From assembly GCA_031261945.1 (NCBI GenBank), contig JAISIQ010000047.1, forward strand, positions 1 through 6,046: a stretch of 6,046 bases of DNA. Direction: 5' to 3'. Within the stretch, counting starts at the first letter, position 1. The number at the start of each line of letters is the position of its first letter. The position numbers and the translations under genes were made by a program. A model generated the notes under the pieces. That model did no database searches, was not told the origin of the DNA, and saw nothing but the letters and a program-made list of their open reading frames with translations. Of the stretch, positions 5,960 to 6,046 are shown in pieces. This DNA comes from Methanobrevibacter sp. GTDB taxonomy: Archaea; Methanobacteriota; Methanobacteria; Methanobacteriales; Methanobacteriaceae.

Positions 5960-6046
5960 TTAATCTAAATCGTCTCTAAATTCTATTTTATCTTCATCTC
6001 CTAATCCTACAATAGATTTAAATTCTTTAACTTTTCTATCATGTTG
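5960..6046 (-). CDS. C-terminal 28 residues of an unidentified protein (5' part outside the window)
   Basis: A minus-strand frame is open from the right edge to TAA 5960-5962 and reads QHDRKVKEFKSIVG, then LGDEDKIEFRDDLD. It is accepted as a real gene end because its codon use (GAA, AAA, GAT, TTA, AGA) resembles the neighbouring genes, it contrasts sharply with the non-coding AT-rich DNA that begins right after the stop, and a T-rich terminator follows. The tail is charged and hydrophilic, ending in acidic residues. I do not recognise the family. The orientation matches top6B, but a 1.05-kb spacer makes a shared operon unlikely. Confidence 0.65.
   Translation of the reverse strand, partial: QHDRKVKEFKSIVGLGDEDKIEFRDDLD

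Noticed and set aside
5674..5964. A 96-codon minus-strand open frame with a Phe/Leu/Ile-rich first half and an Asn/Ser-rich second half, just after the right-hand partial gene.
   Set aside because: It has no ATG, no ribosome binding site and starts within the neighbouring gene's end. The openness follows from composition: the heptamer region is pyrimidine-rich, so stops are rare, and the TTCTAA hexamer keeps two frames stop-free. The apparent membrane segment is what T-rich DNA encodes.

Overview
The window looks like chromosomal DNA of a low-GC methanogenic archaeon of the Methanobacteriales, most like Methanobrevibacter. The evidence is a type IIB topoisomerase (topoisomerase VI A and B), the archaeal (type II) form of phosphorylating glyceraldehyde-3-phosphate dehydrogenase, AGGAGG ribosome binding sites, methanogen-type TATA boxes, and extremely AT-rich spacers with long purine/pyrimidine strand bias. 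The genus is inferred from overall protein resemblance and base composition, not proven.

All recognisable protein genes lie on the minus strand, so in transcription order the window reads from right to left. First (6046-5960) comes the last 28 codons of an unidentified gene. Then follow about 1.05 kb without a protein gene (4914-5959). Next is top6B (start corrected to a TTG at 4898), and 21 bp later top6A, forming the topoisomerase VI operon. A 287-bp spacer carries T-rich terminator sequence and a promoter for gap. Finally gap is followed by an endonuclease IV-family gene that runs off the left edge. Topo VI A and B together make the A2B2 ATP-dependent enzyme that relaxes and decatenates DNA. 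The endonuclease IV relative is a probable base-excision-repair enzyme. Gap is a central carbon metabolism enzyme, and its link to the DNA genes appears to be positional only.

The most notable non-coding structures are four. (1) A 30-bp perfect direct repeat at the gap/endonuclease IV junction duplicates the gap stop and the next gene's start. (2) A plus-strand unit at 5558-5663 has a perfect AAANNTTTATATA promoter, a start region near 5590-5595, a 14-bp hairpin and a T tract, which suggests an undescribed small RNA, possibly with a leaderless 10-codon ORF. (3) Two phased microsatellite-like arrays, a hexamer at 5714-5803 and a heptamer at 5859-5921, lie 3' of the truncated right-hand gene. 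(4) Three TTTATAAA boxes lie upstream of top6B. No CRISPR array, insertion sequence, tRNA or rRNA was seen.
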